A DNA stretch of 16,704 nucleotides from contig JBHIBC010000060.1 of NCBI GenBank assembly GCA_046758905.1, forward strand, positions 1 through 16,704. The letters are read 5' to 3'. The stretch comes from JBHIBC01 sp046758905. Lineage in GTDB: Bacteria > Acidobacteriota > Polarisedimenticolia > Gp22-AA2. Below, piece by piece: positions 1 to 6,266 of the stretch. Below the pieces are notes generated by a model. The model searched no databases and had not been told where the DNA came from. It saw nothing but the letters and a program-made list of their open reading frames with translations. The position numbers and the translations under genes are program-made. Each line of letters opens with the position of its first letter. Within the stretch, counting starts at the first letter, position 1.

Positions 1-135
1 TACTGCGTGTCGATGAACAACGGGCGGCACCACTTCTCGAAGACGCTCAGCGAGCACAACCGGGCGGTCTACGAGTACCAGAAGAAACCGGATCGCCTCA
101 GGCGCCTGCGCCGGCGCGCCGCACGTGGAAGTTGA
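1..135 (+). CDS. mltG: Endolytic murein transglycosylase MltG, 3' end only
   Basis: Only the last 44 codons are present; the frame is open from base 1 and stops at TGA 133-135. The fragment contains HHFSKTLSEHNRAVYEYQ, which matches from memory the conserved C-terminus of MltG (YceG-like), where a short G-x-H-x-F-S-x-T-L-x-E-H-N motif precedes the end. MltG is an inner-membrane lytic transglycosylase that cleaves nascent peptidoglycan glycan strands and so helps set their length. The tail after YEYQ is unusually basic (KKPDRLRRLRRRAARGS). The last 38 bases overlap a small gene on the opposite strand. The catalytic domain lies outside the window, so activity cannot be judged here. Confidence 0.85.
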   Translation, partial: YCVSMNNGRHHFSKTLSEHNRAVYEYQKKPDRLRRLRRRAARGS

Positions 136-304
136 TGGCGCGGCGGCGCACCTGGTCGCTCAGCCTCTCCGAGATCACGCCGCGGTCCGTGATCTCCCCG
201 CGGCGGTAGCAGTCGTACTGGAACCGACAGAAGCCCCGGCGATAGACCGGATCCCCGCACCGCGCCACGCCTCCCCAGCTGCTGACAAAACGACAATGCC
301 CCAT
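98..304 (-). CDS. Small four-cysteine protein, putative metal-binding, unknown function
   Basis: This is a 68-residue protein starting at ATG 304-302, with GGAG about eight bases upstream on the minus strand. The frame stays open further upstream, but that stretch is Pro/Arg/Gly/Ala-rich shadow sequence, so the ATG is the sensible start. Cysteines sit at residues 4, 16, 26 and 32. The core reads GFCRFQYDCYRRGEI, followed by ISERLSDQVRRRAINFH. The spacing suggests a small zinc-binding fold. I recall short uncharacterised proteins of this look in Acidobacteriota-type genomes, in which a histidine stands near Gln29, but I cannot name a family. The gene converges on mltG and overlaps its 3' end by 38 bp. 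Function is unknown; a role in protein or nucleic-acid binding is only a guess. Confidence 0.6.
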   Translation of the reverse strand: MGHCRFVSSWGGVARCGDPVYRRGFCRFQYDCYRRGEITDRGVISERLSDQVRRRAINFHVRRAGAGA

Positions 305-429
305 CGCCTGCTCCGGCGGACGGTGCGGCGCGCTCGCGGCGCCGCCCGCGGCAGTATCGGCGACAGCGGGTCCGCCGGTCAAGCGGGGCGGCCGGAGTCG
401 CGCCGCGCTCCGGCGCCGGAGATCCGTTG

Positions 430-1155
430 ATGCTGGGGATGCCGGCGCGGCTCGGCCTGCTGGCGACCTGCGCGACGCTGGTCGGGGCCCTCCTGTTCGC
501 CCGCGGCCTCGCGAAGCTGTTCCGGGCCGTGCGCGCCCGGTTGACCTATGGGGCCCCTTACCGCCGGGGGACGATCGAGGACCGTCTCGTGGCGCTCCTG
601 CTGGTGACGCCGATCCCTGTCCTGGGGCTCGCCCTTCTCGGCCTCGCCCTCGCACAGGCCGCGTTCCAGCCGGTCGACGAGACCGTCCGCGTCGGCCAGA
701 TCGAGGTGCGGCGGTCCGGGTGGGGCAGGACCGCGATCCGGTTCCTGCCGGACCCGGGCTACCCGGGGCGCCGGGTCCTGGAGGCGGAGGTCACGGGAGC
801 GCGCTGGGCCCTGTTCGGGACCTTCACCACGTGGAGCCGATCGCTCAGGTGGCTGGGGCTCAGCGACGGGCACCGGCTCTCGCACCTGCTGGCCATGCCC
901 AACACCACGGGGACCACGGGCGAGGCGCGCACCGACCGGGCGACCCTCGACGTGCTCCCGCCCGCGGCGCGCCTGCTCGTCCGCCTCGATCCCTATCTCC
1001 CGTTCCTGACCGTGCGCGCCCAATCCTCGCCCTGGTTCCCCCCGGCCGAGCGGCGCTCCCTGGCGCTGTACGCGATCGGCCCCGGCTATCTGGCGGAGGA
1101 CGTCGAGGCCGCGGAGGCGCTCGCCCCGGCGGGCCGCGGCGCCGCCCCGTATTGA
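430..1155 (+). CDS. Membrane protein of unknown function, two predicted transmembrane helices
   Basis: This 241-residue protein starts at ATG 430, with GGAG at 418-421 giving an eight-base spacing; a TTG one codon upstream is less well placed. Two hydrophobic segments are visible. The first is near residues 7-27 (LLATCATLVGALLFARGL). The second is near residues 55-80 (ALLLVTPIPVLGLALLGLAL). Between them lies a basic, Tyr/Arg-rich stretch, and the C-terminal 160 residues look soluble and beta-rich (VGQIEVRRSGWGRTAIRFL). The topology suggests a membrane-anchored extracytoplasmic domain, by inference only. I do not recognise the family. The TGA stop at 1153-1155 lies inside the -35 box of the next operon's promoter, so the gene is probably a separate transcription unit. 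Confidence 0.7.
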   Translation: MLGMPARLGLLATCATLVGALLFARGLAKLFRAVRARLTYGAPYRRGTIEDRLVALLLVTPIPVLGLALLGLALAQAAFQPVDETVRVGQIEVRRSGWGRTAIRFLPDPGYPGRRVLEAEVTGARWALFGTFTTWSRSLRWLGLSDGHRLSHLLAMPNTTGTTGEARTDRATLDVLPPAARLLVRLDPYLPFLTVRAQSSPWFPPAERRSLALYAIGPGYLAEDVEAAEALAPAGRGAAPY

Positions 1156-1180
1156 CACGCGGACCGCGCCGCGCTACATA
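1152..1180 (+). promoter_or_regulatory. Sigma70-type promoter of the Gld-type ABC operon
   Basis: A perfect -35 hexamer TTGACA (1152-1157) is followed by exactly 17 bases and then TACATA (1175-1180) as a -10. Transcription would begin near 1187, leaving a leader of roughly 87 bases before the ATPase start at 1274. The -35 box contains the TGA stop of the preceding gene. The -10 is only a moderate match, and no transcript data are available. Confidence 0.55.
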
Positions 1181-1190
1181 GATCGCCCTC

Positions 1191-1243
1191 CCGACCGGCA
1201 GTGGAAATCCCCGCCATCCCGGGGTACCCTTTCCGCCCGTCGG
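1191..1243 (+). promoter_or_regulatory. Predicted leader hairpin of the ABC operon mRNA
   Basis: Three stems stack in order. CCGAC (1191-1195) pairs with GTCGG (1239-1243). GTGGAAA (1201-1207) pairs with TTTCCGC (1230-1236), with one G-U wobble. CCCCG (1209-1213) pairs with CGGGG (1220-1224), closing a six-base loop. The fold starts a few bases after the predicted transcription start. It is not followed by a U-run, so it does not look like an intrinsic terminator. It matches no riboswitch class that I recognise. It may affect mRNA stability or translation. Confidence 0.35.
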
Positions 1244-1273
1244 CAGGAGCGACCGCACCGGTCGAGTCGAGGG

Positions 1274-2206
1274 ATGATCGAGGTCTCGAAGCTCACCAAA
1301 GAGTACGCCGGCCGCGCGGTCGTCGAGGACGTCTCCTTCTCGGTCGCCAAGGGGGAGATCCTCGGCTTCCTCGGCCCCAACGGCGCCGGCAAGACAACCA
1401 CCATGCGGATCCTGACGGGCTTCGTGCCCGCGACCTCCGGGACCGCGCGGGTCGCCGGCTTCGAGGTCCAGGAGGATCCGATCGAGGTGAAGCGGCGGAT
1501 CGGCTATCTTCCGGAGCATCCCCCGCTCTACCGGGAGATGCTGGTCCGGCCCTTCCTCGAGTTCGTGGCGACCATCCGCGGCGTGCCGCGGCCGGCCGTC
1601 CCGTCCAGGGTCGACCGGGCCATCGAGCGCTGCGGGCTGACGGACGTGGCCGGCCGCCTGATCGGGCTTCTCTCGAAGGGATACCAGCAGCGCGTCGGCC
1701 TGGCACAGGCCATCCTGCACGAGCCCGACGTGCTGATCCTCGACGAGCCCACGGTCGGCCTCGACCCCTCCCAGATCCGCGAGATCCGCCACCTGATCAA
1801 GACCTTCGCCGGGGGCCACACGGTGATCCTGTCGACCCACATCCTGGCCGAGGTGACGATGACCTGCGACCGGGTGCTGATCATCAACGAGGGGCGGATC
1901 GCCGCCGAGGACACCCTCGAGGCGCTGGCGGCGCGGGGGCAGGGCAACCGCCGGATCGCCCTCCGTCTCGCCCGGCCCGACGCCCGCGTCGGTGCGCAGC
2001 TGCGCGGCATCGACGGGGTGCTGGCGGTGACGCCCGGGGACGGCGCCGTGGGCGGCTACGTCCTGGAGACCGACGGGCGGCGGGACGTCCGCGAGGAGAT
2101 CGTGGCGCGCGTCGTCGCCGGAGGGTGGGGGCTGCTGGAGATGCGGCCGCTGACGCTGAGCCTGGAGGAGATCTTCATCCGCATCATCCGGGGGGAAGCC
2201 TCTTGA
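1274..2206 (+). CDS. ABC transporter ATP-binding protein, GldA/ABC-2 type
   Basis: This 310-residue ATPase energises the membrane complex encoded by the next genes. Walker A is GPNGAGKTT at residues 34-42, the degenerate signature is LSKGYQQR at 133-140, Walker B is VLILDEP at 153-159, and the H-loop histidine is His189 (STHI). All catalytic elements are intact. The C-terminal 90 residues (about 220-310) form the accessory region usual in ABC-2/GldA ATPases and end LSLEEIFIRIIRGEAS. The start at ATG 1274 fits the usual family N-terminus (MIEVSKLTKEY). Its purine-rich GAGGG directly abuts the ATG, so Shine-Dalgarno spacing is poor. The stop overlaps the permease start by four bases (TTGA). The assignment as an ABC ATPase is certain; the Gld-type subclass rests mainly on the downstream gene set. 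Confidence 0.95.
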   Translation: MIEVSKLTKEYAGRAVVEDVSFSVAKGEILGFLGPNGAGKTTTMRILTGFVPATSGTARVAGFEVQEDPIEVKRRIGYLPEHPPLYREMLVRPFLEFVATIRGVPRPAVPSRVDRAIERCGLTDVAGRLIGLLSKGYQQRVGLAQAILHEPDVLILDEPTVGLDPSQIREIRHLIKTFAGGHTVILSTHILAEVTMTCDRVLIINEGRIAAEDTLEALAARGQGNRRIALRLARPDARVGAQLRGIDGVLAVTPGDGAVGGYVLETDGRRDVREEIVARVVAGGWGLLEMRPLTLSLEEIFIRIIRGEAS

Positions 2207-3045
2207 GGAACGTCCTTGCCATCGCCTGGAGGGAGATTCGGACCTACTTCGCCTCGCCCCTGGCCTACGTGATCATCGGCGTCTTCCTGGCGCTGAGCGG
2301 GTTCTTCTTCTGGGTCTCCCTCTGGCGGTTCTCCGACTACTGCCTGCGCCTCGGCAACAACCCGTACTACCTGCAGCAGCTCAACGTGAACGACTGGGTG
2401 ATCCGGCCGATGTTCGGCACCATGGGGATCGTCTTCCTCCTGATGATGCCGATGGTGACCATGCGCCTGCTGGCCGAGGAGCGCCGGACGGGCACGGCCG
2501 AGCTGCTGTTCACCTGTCCCGTCACCAGCAGCGAGGTCGTGGTGGGGAAGTACCTGGGCGCGGTCGCCATGCTGGTCGTGATGCTCGGCGGCACGATCGC
2601 GTATCCGCTGCTGATCCTGGCCTCCGACGCCCGCCCGGACATGAAGCCCACCCTGGTCGGCTACCTGGGGGTCCTGCTCATGGGGCTGGCGTTTCTGAGC
2701 GTCGGGCTCCTGATCTCCTCCCTCACGGAGAACCAGATCGTGGCCGCGGTCGGCGCGTTCGGCGTGAGCCTCATCCTCTACGTGATCCACTTCCTGGAGG
2801 GATCGCTCACCGTGACCGTCGGACGGGTGGCGAACCGCCTGACGGCGGGGCTGTGGGAGAGGGTGGGCCTTGGACTGGGCGGGCCCTCGCTCGGGAAGGT
2901 GCTGGCGAGGCTGTCGCTGCTGGAGAACATCGAGGACTTCCAGAAGGGCGTGCTGGACACGCAGCATCTCGTCTTCTACCTGAGCTTCATCTTCATGGGA
3001 CTGTTCCTGACCCAGCGGGCGGTGGAGTCCCAAAGGTGGCGGTGA
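2203..3045 (+). CDS. ABC-2 type transporter permease, GldF-like
   Basis: This 280-residue inner-membrane protein begins at TTG 2203, overlapping the ATPase stop as TTGA, with a purine-rich GGGGGAAG just upstream. About six hydrophobic segments are visible, beginning with PLAYVIIGVFLALSGFFFW. The family hallmark segment MRLLAEERRTGTAELLF, followed by CPVTSSEVVVGKYLGA, links segments 2 and 3. This hallmark is seen in permeases annotated as ABC-type transport involved in gliding or as multi-copper-type ABC permeases. It would form the channel or anchor with the preceding ATPase, with the GldG-like and DUF4340 proteins as extracytoplasmic partners. The substrate is unknown. No truncation or missing segment is visible. 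Confidence 0.92.
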   Translation: MRNVLAIAWREIRTYFASPLAYVIIGVFLALSGFFFWVSLWRFSDYCLRLGNNPYYLQQLNVNDWVIRPMFGTMGIVFLLMMPMVTMRLLAEERRTGTAELLFTCPVTSSEVVVGKYLGAVAMLVVMLGGTIAYPLLILASDARPDMKPTLVGYLGVLLMGLAFLSVGLLISSLTENQIVAAVGAFGVSLILYVIHFLEGSLTVTVGRVANRLTAGLWERVGLGLGGPSLGKVLARLSLLENIEDFQKGVLDTQHLVFYLSFIFMGLFLTQRAVESQRWR

Positions 3046-3058
3046 GCGGGAGGCCGCG

Positions 3059-4687
3059 GTGAGGATCCTCAGGACGTACGGCGCACCGATCGGGACCGTC
3101 CTGATCGTGCTGGGGTTCGCCATCAGCACGATCCTCCCGGAGCGTCGGGCCGCCTACCTCTCGGTGGGCGGTTTCGGGCTGCTGCTCCTCGTCGCGGGGC
3201 TGGTGCTGGACAGGGAGCGGGTGATGGCCGTCCTCACGGGACGGCGGGGGCGTGCGGCCGGGGCGAGCGCGGGCTACGTGGTCACGGTGCTCGCGGTCCT
3301 GGCGCTGGTGAACTACCTGGGCGGACGCCACCACCTTCGGCTCGACACCACCGAGAACGCGGCGTTCTCGCTCAGCGAGCAGACCGTGAAGGTACTGAAA
3401 TCGTTGCCGCGGAGCGTGACGATCACCGCCTTCTACCGCGACGGGGAGCCGGCCCGGCAGCGCCTCGAGGATCTGCTCGACGAGTACGCCTATCACACCT
3501 CGAGACTGACCATCCGCTACATCGATCCCGACAAGAACCCCGGCGAGGTCAAGCGATACGGGGTGAGCGAGTACGGCACGATCGTGATGGAGAGCGGCGA
3601 CCAGGAGAGCCGGGTGATGAAGGGCGACGAGGAAGCGCTGACCAACGGTCTGATCAAGGTCACCAGCGACAGGAAGAGGATCGTCTACGTCACCACCGGA
3701 CACGGCGAGCACGACCTGAGCGATTCCGATCGCGGGGGCCTCACGCTGCTGAAGGAGGCGCTCGAGAGGCAGCACTACGTCGTGTCCCCCCTGGTCCTGA
3801 GCCAAGGCGTGCCCGCGGACGCCAGCCTGGTCCTGATCCCGGGTCCAGGCAAGCCCTTCCTGGATGAGGAGGTGGCCATGATCCGGGAGTACCTGGATCG
3901 GGGCGGCCGGGCGCTTTTCCTGCTGGACCCCGGAGACGATCCGGGGTTCGGGGAGGTGCTGTCGCGTTACGGCCTGGCGGTTCGCGATGACGTGGTCATC
4001 GATCAGGTGTCGCAGCTGTTCGGCGGCGACGCCGCGGTCCCCATGGTCCCGGGAAACGGGTACGACACCTTTCATCCGGTGACCGAGACCTTCCGCTACC
4101 AGACGTTCTACCCGTTCGCCTCGTCGATCGAGATCGCCTCGCCGCTCCCGGACGGGGCGGCGGTGACCGCCCTGGCCCGGACCTCCGAGGTCTCGTGGGG
4201 CGAGTCCAGCGAGGAGGAGCTGGAATCGGGCCGGATCCGCTTCGACGAGGGGGAGGACGTGGGCGGGCCGGTCACCATCGCCGCTGCGGCCACCCTGAAG
4301 GTCGAGACGCCGGCGGAATCGGGCGGGGGCTCCGGCGGGAACGGGGGCGGGACCGCCGCGGCCGAGGGCGGGGAGGGCGAGGGCGCCGACTTGGACCGGG
4401 GCGGAGGGGAGCCCGACCAATCGAGGCTGATCCTGTTCGGCGATTCCGACTTCGTCACCAACGCCTACTTCAACGCCGCGGGCAACGGCGACCTGTCGCT
4501 CAACGCCATCGCGTGGCTGGCGGAGCGCGAGGAGCTGGTCTCCATCCGCCCGAAGACCTCCACGCCGCGCCTGCTCGTGCTGTCGCCGCAGCAGGTGTTC
4601 TACTACTTCTGGACGATCGTGGCCGTGGCCCCGGTCGCCATCGCGGCCGTGGGGGTCGGGATCTGGCTGCGCCGCAAGAGGCTCTGA
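3059..4687 (+). CDS. GldG-like ABC transporter auxiliary protein
   Basis: This 542-residue protein starts at GTG 3059 behind GGGAGG (3048-3053). Two transmembrane helices lie in the first 95 residues, and a third sits at the C-terminus (FYYFWTIVAVAPVAIAAVG, then RRKRL). The region between them carries the ABC_transp_aux/GldG pattern. It begins RLDTTENAAFSLSEQTVKVL, continues with ITAFYRDGEPARQRLEDLLD and YIDPDKNP, and includes VYVTTGHGEHDL and LLDPGDD. A late block reads LILFGDSDFVTNAYF. A Gly/Glu-rich low-complexity stretch near residues 418-455 interrupts the domain just before that block. The gene lies 13 bp after the permease. In Bacteroidota GldG works with GldF and GldA; in other phyla the role of the complex is unsettled, so the transporter-accessory function is inferred from family and operon. 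Confidence 0.9.
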   Translation: MRILRTYGAPIGTVLIVLGFAISTILPERRAAYLSVGGFGLLLLVAGLVLDRERVMAVLTGRRGRAAGASAGYVVTVLAVLALVNYLGGRHHLRLDTTENAAFSLSEQTVKVLKSLPRSVTITAFYRDGEPARQRLEDLLDEYAYHTSRLTIRYIDPDKNPGEVKRYGVSEYGTIVMESGDQESRVMKGDEEALTNGLIKVTSDRKRIVYVTTGHGEHDLSDSDRGGLTLLKEALERQHYVVSPLVLSQGVPADASLVLIPGPGKPFLDEEVAMIREYLDRGGRALFLLDPGDDPGFGEVLSRYGLAVRDDVVIDQVSQLFGGDAAVPMVPGNGYDTFHPVTETFRYQTFYPFASSIEIASPLPDGAAVTALARTSEVSWGESSEEELESGRIRFDEGEDVGGPVTIAAAATLKVETPAESGGGSGGNGGGTAAAEGGEGEGADLDRGGGEPDQSRLILFGDSDFVTNAYFNAAGNGDLSLNAIAWLAEREELVSIRPKTSTPRLLVLSPQQVFYYFWTIVAVAPVAIAAVGVGIWLRRKRL

Positions 4688-4698
4688 GGGACCCCGCG

Positions 4699-6153
4699 GT
4701 GAGGATCCGTCCCGGGCCGCTCGTCGCCCTCCTGCTGCTCGCCGGCCTCGGCGCCTGGGTCTACCTCGAGGAGTTCCGCGGCGCCGAGGAGCGCCGCCTC
4801 GCCGAGGAGCGCAGGACGCGGCCGCTGCCGTTCGAGCGCTCGGAGCTGCGGGCCCTGACGCTGACCAACGAGCACGGACGGGTGCGGCTCGAGAAGAGCG
4901 GAGAGGAGTTCCGCCTGGTGGAGCCGTTGCCGTGCGCCGTCGACCGGGAGGCGCTGGAGAGCCTGCTGACCTCGGTCGAGATCGCGCGCATCGAGAGGCG
5001 TCTCGGGCCGCAGTCCGATCTGGCCCGGTACGGACTGGACCCGCCGCGGGCCACGCTCGCGATCGAGGTGTCGGGAGAGGCGGCGGGGGCGACGCTCGCC
5101 ATCGGCGAAGGCAGCCCGATCGGGGGCACCTACTTCGCGCTCCTGCCCGGCGGCGAGGGGGTGGCGGTGGTCAGCGGCTCCATCGGGAGCGCGGCGGAGA
5201 AGAGCTTCTTCAACCTCCGGGACAAGTCGCTGCTCGCGTTCGACCCGTGGAAGATCACCCGGCTCCGGATCGAGCGCGGCCGGGAGACGATCCTGCTGGA
5301 GAAGCCGTCGGACGGCTGGAAGCTCGCGAGACCGGTCGAGGCGCCGGCGGACGGGCCGACGATCACCGATCTCCTCAGCGCCCTCGAGCGCCTCCGCGCC
5401 TCCGAGTTCGTGCTCGAGAGCGCCGACGCGGCGGCCCTGAAGCGATACGGCCTGGAGCCGCCGGCGGCCCGCGTGACCCTCCTCCAGGAAGGCTGGGATG
5501 TGGAGAAGACCGTGGTGTTCGGGAGGAAGGGAGAGGCGGACCTGTACGCCCGAGCCGTCGGGCGCGACCCGATCCTGAAGATCCCGGCCGACTTCTGGGA
5601 CAAGCTGGCCACCCGGGTGATCGACCTGAGGCGGAAGGACCTGCTAGGGGTCAGCCGCTACCGGATCGAGCAGATCACCGCGGCGCGCGGCTTTGGGCCG
5701 GCTCTGGTCCTGTCACGACAGGAAGACGGCTCCTGGAGCGTCTCCGGCCCGGCCAGCGGGAGCGTGAAGGATGCGGCCGTGGACCGTCTCCTCCGGCTCG
5801 TGAGCGACATGCGGGCGCTGTCCTTCGAGGACGCCCCGGGCGAGGATCTCCTCGCGTCGCTGGCCGGTCACCCCGCCCTCGACCTCGTCCTCGAGGAGAG
5901 GAGCGAGGGGGACGACGGGACCGGCAGGTCGCAGCACCTGGTCGTCGGGGCGCCCGACCGGGCGGGCCGCATCCGGGTCCGGGACATGGCCTGGCGCCCC
6001 GTCGCCGTGGTCGACGGCGGGATCCTCGAGAGGATGGACAAGCAGCTCGACGCCATCGTCAAAGAGGCCGAGGCGCCGCCCGCGATCCCCACCGAGCCGG
6101 CGCCGGAAGGCCCCGCCGGTCCCGACGAGGAGCCCCCGGAAGAGGCCGGCTGA
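4699..6153 (+). CDS. DUF4340 domain-containing membrane-anchored protein
   Basis: This 484-residue protein starts at GTG 4699, with GAGGG at 4686-4690 giving an eight-base spacing; the longer open frame upstream lies inside the GldG-like gene. A single N-terminal helix (LVALLLLAGLGAWVYL) anchors a large extracytoplasmic region. Repeated DUF4340 units are visible. The first is at about 77-115 (VDREALESLLTSVEIARIE, then RYGLDPPRA). The second is at about 214-255 (ITDLLSALERLRASEF, then RYGLEPPAA). A weaker third begins near 355 (VKDAAVDRLLRLVSDMRAL). The tail is Pro/Glu/Ala-rich. DUF4340 proteins commonly follow GldG-like genes and are thought to be structural partners of the complex. No enzymatic motif is visible. 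It is the last gene of the operon and lies 113 bp from a convergent gene. Confidence 0.88.
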   Translation: MRIRPGPLVALLLLAGLGAWVYLEEFRGAEERRLAEERRTRPLPFERSELRALTLTNEHGRVRLEKSGEEFRLVEPLPCAVDREALESLLTSVEIARIERRLGPQSDLARYGLDPPRATLAIEVSGEAAGATLAIGEGSPIGGTYFALLPGGEGVAVVSGSIGSAAEKSFFNLRDKSLLAFDPWKITRLRIERGRETILLEKPSDGWKLARPVEAPADGPTITDLLSALERLRASEFVLESADAAALKRYGLEPPAARVTLLQEGWDVEKTVVFGRKGEADLYARAVGRDPILKIPADFWDKLATRVIDLRRKDLLGVSRYRIEQITAARGFGPALVLSRQEDGSWSVSGPASGSVKDAAVDRLLRLVSDMRALSFEDAPGEDLLASLAGHPALDLVLEERSEGDDGTGRSQHLVVGAPDRAGRIRVRDMAWRPVAVVDGGILERMDKQLDAIVKEAEAPPAIPTEPAPEGPAGPDEEPPEEAG

Positions 6154-6167
6154 CGGGGGCAGACCGG

Positions 6168-6256
6168 GGGAGCGCTCCACGGGCTCGGGACGGCGGCGAT
6201 CCTCTGCATGAGCTTCGAGTGGAACGACGGGAGTGCTCCACCGGCTCGGGACGGCG
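6168..6256. repeat. 28-bp imperfect direct repeat in a convergent intergenic region
   Basis: Two copies, 6168-6195 and 6229-6256, follow the pattern GGGAGYGCTCCAC-S-GGCTCGGGACGGCG and differ at only two positions. Their starts are 61 bases apart. The first copy contains the palindrome GAGCGCTC. They lie between the stop codons of two converging operons. No T-run or clear terminator hairpin accompanies them. Their function is unknown; they could be a protein-binding site or a local duplication. Confidence 0.6.
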
Positions 6257-6266
6257 CCTCGGCCCC

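Noticed and set aside
305..655. Upstream extension of the small four-cysteine protein.
   Set aside because: The added residues are low-complexity Pro/Arg/Gly/Ala and overlap the opposite-strand membrane protein; ATG 304 has its own ribosome-binding site.
2993..4420. Long open frame antisense to the GldG-like gene.
   Set aside because: Same reasoning: low-complexity composition, no motif, and full overlap with a conserved protein.
1274..6153. Assigning the ABC operon to gliding motility.
   Set aside because: Only the GldA/F/G-like part is present, no other gliding genes are visible, and this gene set occurs widely in non-gliding bacteria.
6154..6266. Bidirectional intrinsic terminator at the convergent junction.
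   Set aside because: I found direct repeats but no strong stem followed by a T-run on either strand.
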